DNA from: Botryllus schlosseri | Taxonomy: Eukaryota; Chordata; Ascidiacea; Stolidobranchia; Styelidae | Assembly: GCA_000444245.1 (NCBI GenBank) | Contig: ATSW01011639.1 | Location: forward strand, 1 to 21,426 | Direction of reading: 5' to 3' | Length of the DNA: 21,426 nucleotides | Shown: in pieces, positions 20,641-21,426 of the stretch | Layout: the number at the start of each line of letters is the position of its first letter | Position numbering within the stretch: the first letter of the stretch is position 1 | Notes under the pieces: model-generated | The model's database searches: none | What the model was told of the DNA's origin: nothing | What the model saw: the letters and a program-made list of their open reading frames with translations, nothing else | Translations under genes and position numbers: made by a program

Positions 20641-20830
20641 GATGGGTGTGTCCAGATTATCCGGTTTCCAATCAAATCAATAATCGATTATGTTTTCGTA
20701 GCAGAAATCGTTATGTTACAGTTGTCCATCGAATCGATGTCGCAGTTGTCCACCGAATCGATTGGATCTTGATGTTGGGCAACCTCCAATTGTTTCTGAA
20801 ATACATTGGGCAACCTCCAATTGTTTCTGA
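20577..20830 (-). repeat. Partial duplication of the transposase N-terminal coding region
   Basis: About 50 bp at 20577-20626 recurs with few changes at 20747-20796 (shared GAATCGATTG, then TCTTGATGTTGGGCAACCTC). A shorter third copy of the first words lies at 20721-20745. On the minus strand both long copies encode an EVAQHQD-type string followed by IDSVD, so the acidic leader of the transposase was duplicated. Confidence 0.65.
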
Positions 20831-20836
20831 AATACA
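20775..20836. repeat. Perfect 31-bp tandem duplication
   Basis: Two exact adjacent copies (20775-20805 and 20806-20836), each beginning TTGGGCAACCTCC. Because 31 is not a multiple of three, the second copy breaks the transposase-like frame. Exact identity suggests a recent event or an assembly artefact. Confidence 0.85.
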
Positions 20837-20851
20837 TTGATTGGAAGTTCG

Positions 20852-20889
20852 TCAACACCGCGGTCTGGGATCAACACCGCGGTCTGGGA
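20852..20889. repeat. Perfect 19-bp tandem duplication
   Basis: Two exact adjacent copies of TCAACACCGCGGTCTGGGA (20852-20870 and 20871-20889), only 15 bp from the 31-bp tandem duplication. The unit contains the palindrome CCGCGG. Confidence 0.85.
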
Positions 20890-21170
20890 TGTTGTATATC
20901 ACGTCCGTATGACCTAACGACCGTGTGCGCACTGCGCATAAGTTAAACCGTGTCGCGGAAATAAATCTTAAATTTCCTCGCGTAGTGGAAGATCCACGAC
21001 AAGGCCGGCAATCCGGTAGCACTCATCTGGCGCATGACAACCACGTTGCTTTTCAACGAGGTTATGGCGATGGTGCCAGTGGCCTCCGTTAGCCTGTGAA
21101 CGGAATAGCGCATCCGTACCAATTTCATTGGTACGTGGGTGGACGTATCGGCGTACCTGTGCAAAATTAG
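20890..21170 (-). other. GC-richer, coding-like island of unknown nature
   Basis: Base composition rises to near 50% GC against AT-rich surroundings. Two overlapping minus-strand frames are open: one of 73 codons at 20943-21164, and another containing the string RTNEIGTDALFRSQANGGHW. I recognise no domain. It could be an exon of a gene outside the window or part of another element. An exact 9-bp-arm hairpin (CGTACCAAT, TTC, ATTGGTACG) lies at 21115-21135. Confidence 0.25.
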
Positions 21171-21242
21171 CAGGGATTACAGACTAGCTTCATCGCTCTA
21201 CTTCATCTACAACTACCGAATACGATATAATACTACGACTAC

Positions 21243-21426
21243 CAGTGGCGGCTCGCCCTATCGGGCAACTGGGGGCATTGTCCCAAATAAAATTCTGTTC
21301 AATAATAATTGTTTACCATTTATAGACGCACAGCAATCTATATATACCGAAATCACAGCGAAAATCGTATTCTTCCTGTCCTTTCGCTTGTAAATGCCGT
21401 TATATAGCGAAGTCTCTGCGAAAATC
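21243..21426 (+). mobile_element. Possible hAT-like element end, running off the window
   Basis: CAGTGGCGGCTCGCC is a common kind of hAT terminal sequence. The following bases include a small inverted repeat (GCCCTATCGGGC). Near the window end CCGAAATCACAGCGAAAATC is echoed by GCGAAGTCTCTGCGAAAATC. No transposase or second end is visible. Confidence 0.35.

Overview
The window is animal nuclear DNA: split genes with GT/AG introns, AT-rich introns and spacers, a tRNA-derived SINE, MITEs and a DNA transposase relic. The two recognisable genes are metazoan extracellular or membrane proteins. The short introns (two of exactly 58 bp), the mucin/VWF-like gene and the repeat style fit a marine invertebrate, plausibly an invertebrate deuterostome such as a tunicate. 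That placement is inference. Scattered N bases show a draft assembly.

Layout. (1) 79-10157, + strand: the 3' part of a large secreted cysteine-rich glycoprotein gene of the mucin/von Willebrand factor/SCO-spondin kind. Ten exons are visible. They carry repeated CC..Y.C.C modules, then a VWC-like module, and end in a C-terminal cystine knot (CTCK), a stop codon and an AATAAA signal. The 5' part lies upstream of the window. The introns hold two direct copies of a GAGTC-rich repeat around the largest exon, two copies of a MITE family and a minus-strand SINE. (2) 10158-11883: the spacer between two convergent genes, holding one unexplained hydrophobic ORF. (3) 14823-11884, - strand: a complete-length ELAPOR (KIAA1324/EIG121) homologue with signal peptide, ephrin-receptor-like cysteine repeats, MRH domain, one membrane helix and the conserved cytoplasmic tail. 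It has no introns and one in-frame TAA near its N-terminus. A TATA box lies about 100 bp upstream of its ATG. (4) 14930-21426: a gene-poor, transposon-rich tract. It holds a compound pair of inverted MITEs with shared 8-bp junctions, a third copy of the intron MITE, a full tRNA-SINE, hAT-like termini and a decayed Mutator-like (MULE) transposase on the minus strand with local tandem duplications.

The two host genes both encode secretory-pathway proteins, but nothing in the sequence links them functionally. I found no clear evidence of a new multi-gene system. The most interesting items are the intronless ELAPOR copy with its stop, the in-frame exon flanked by direct repeats, and the paired MITEs.
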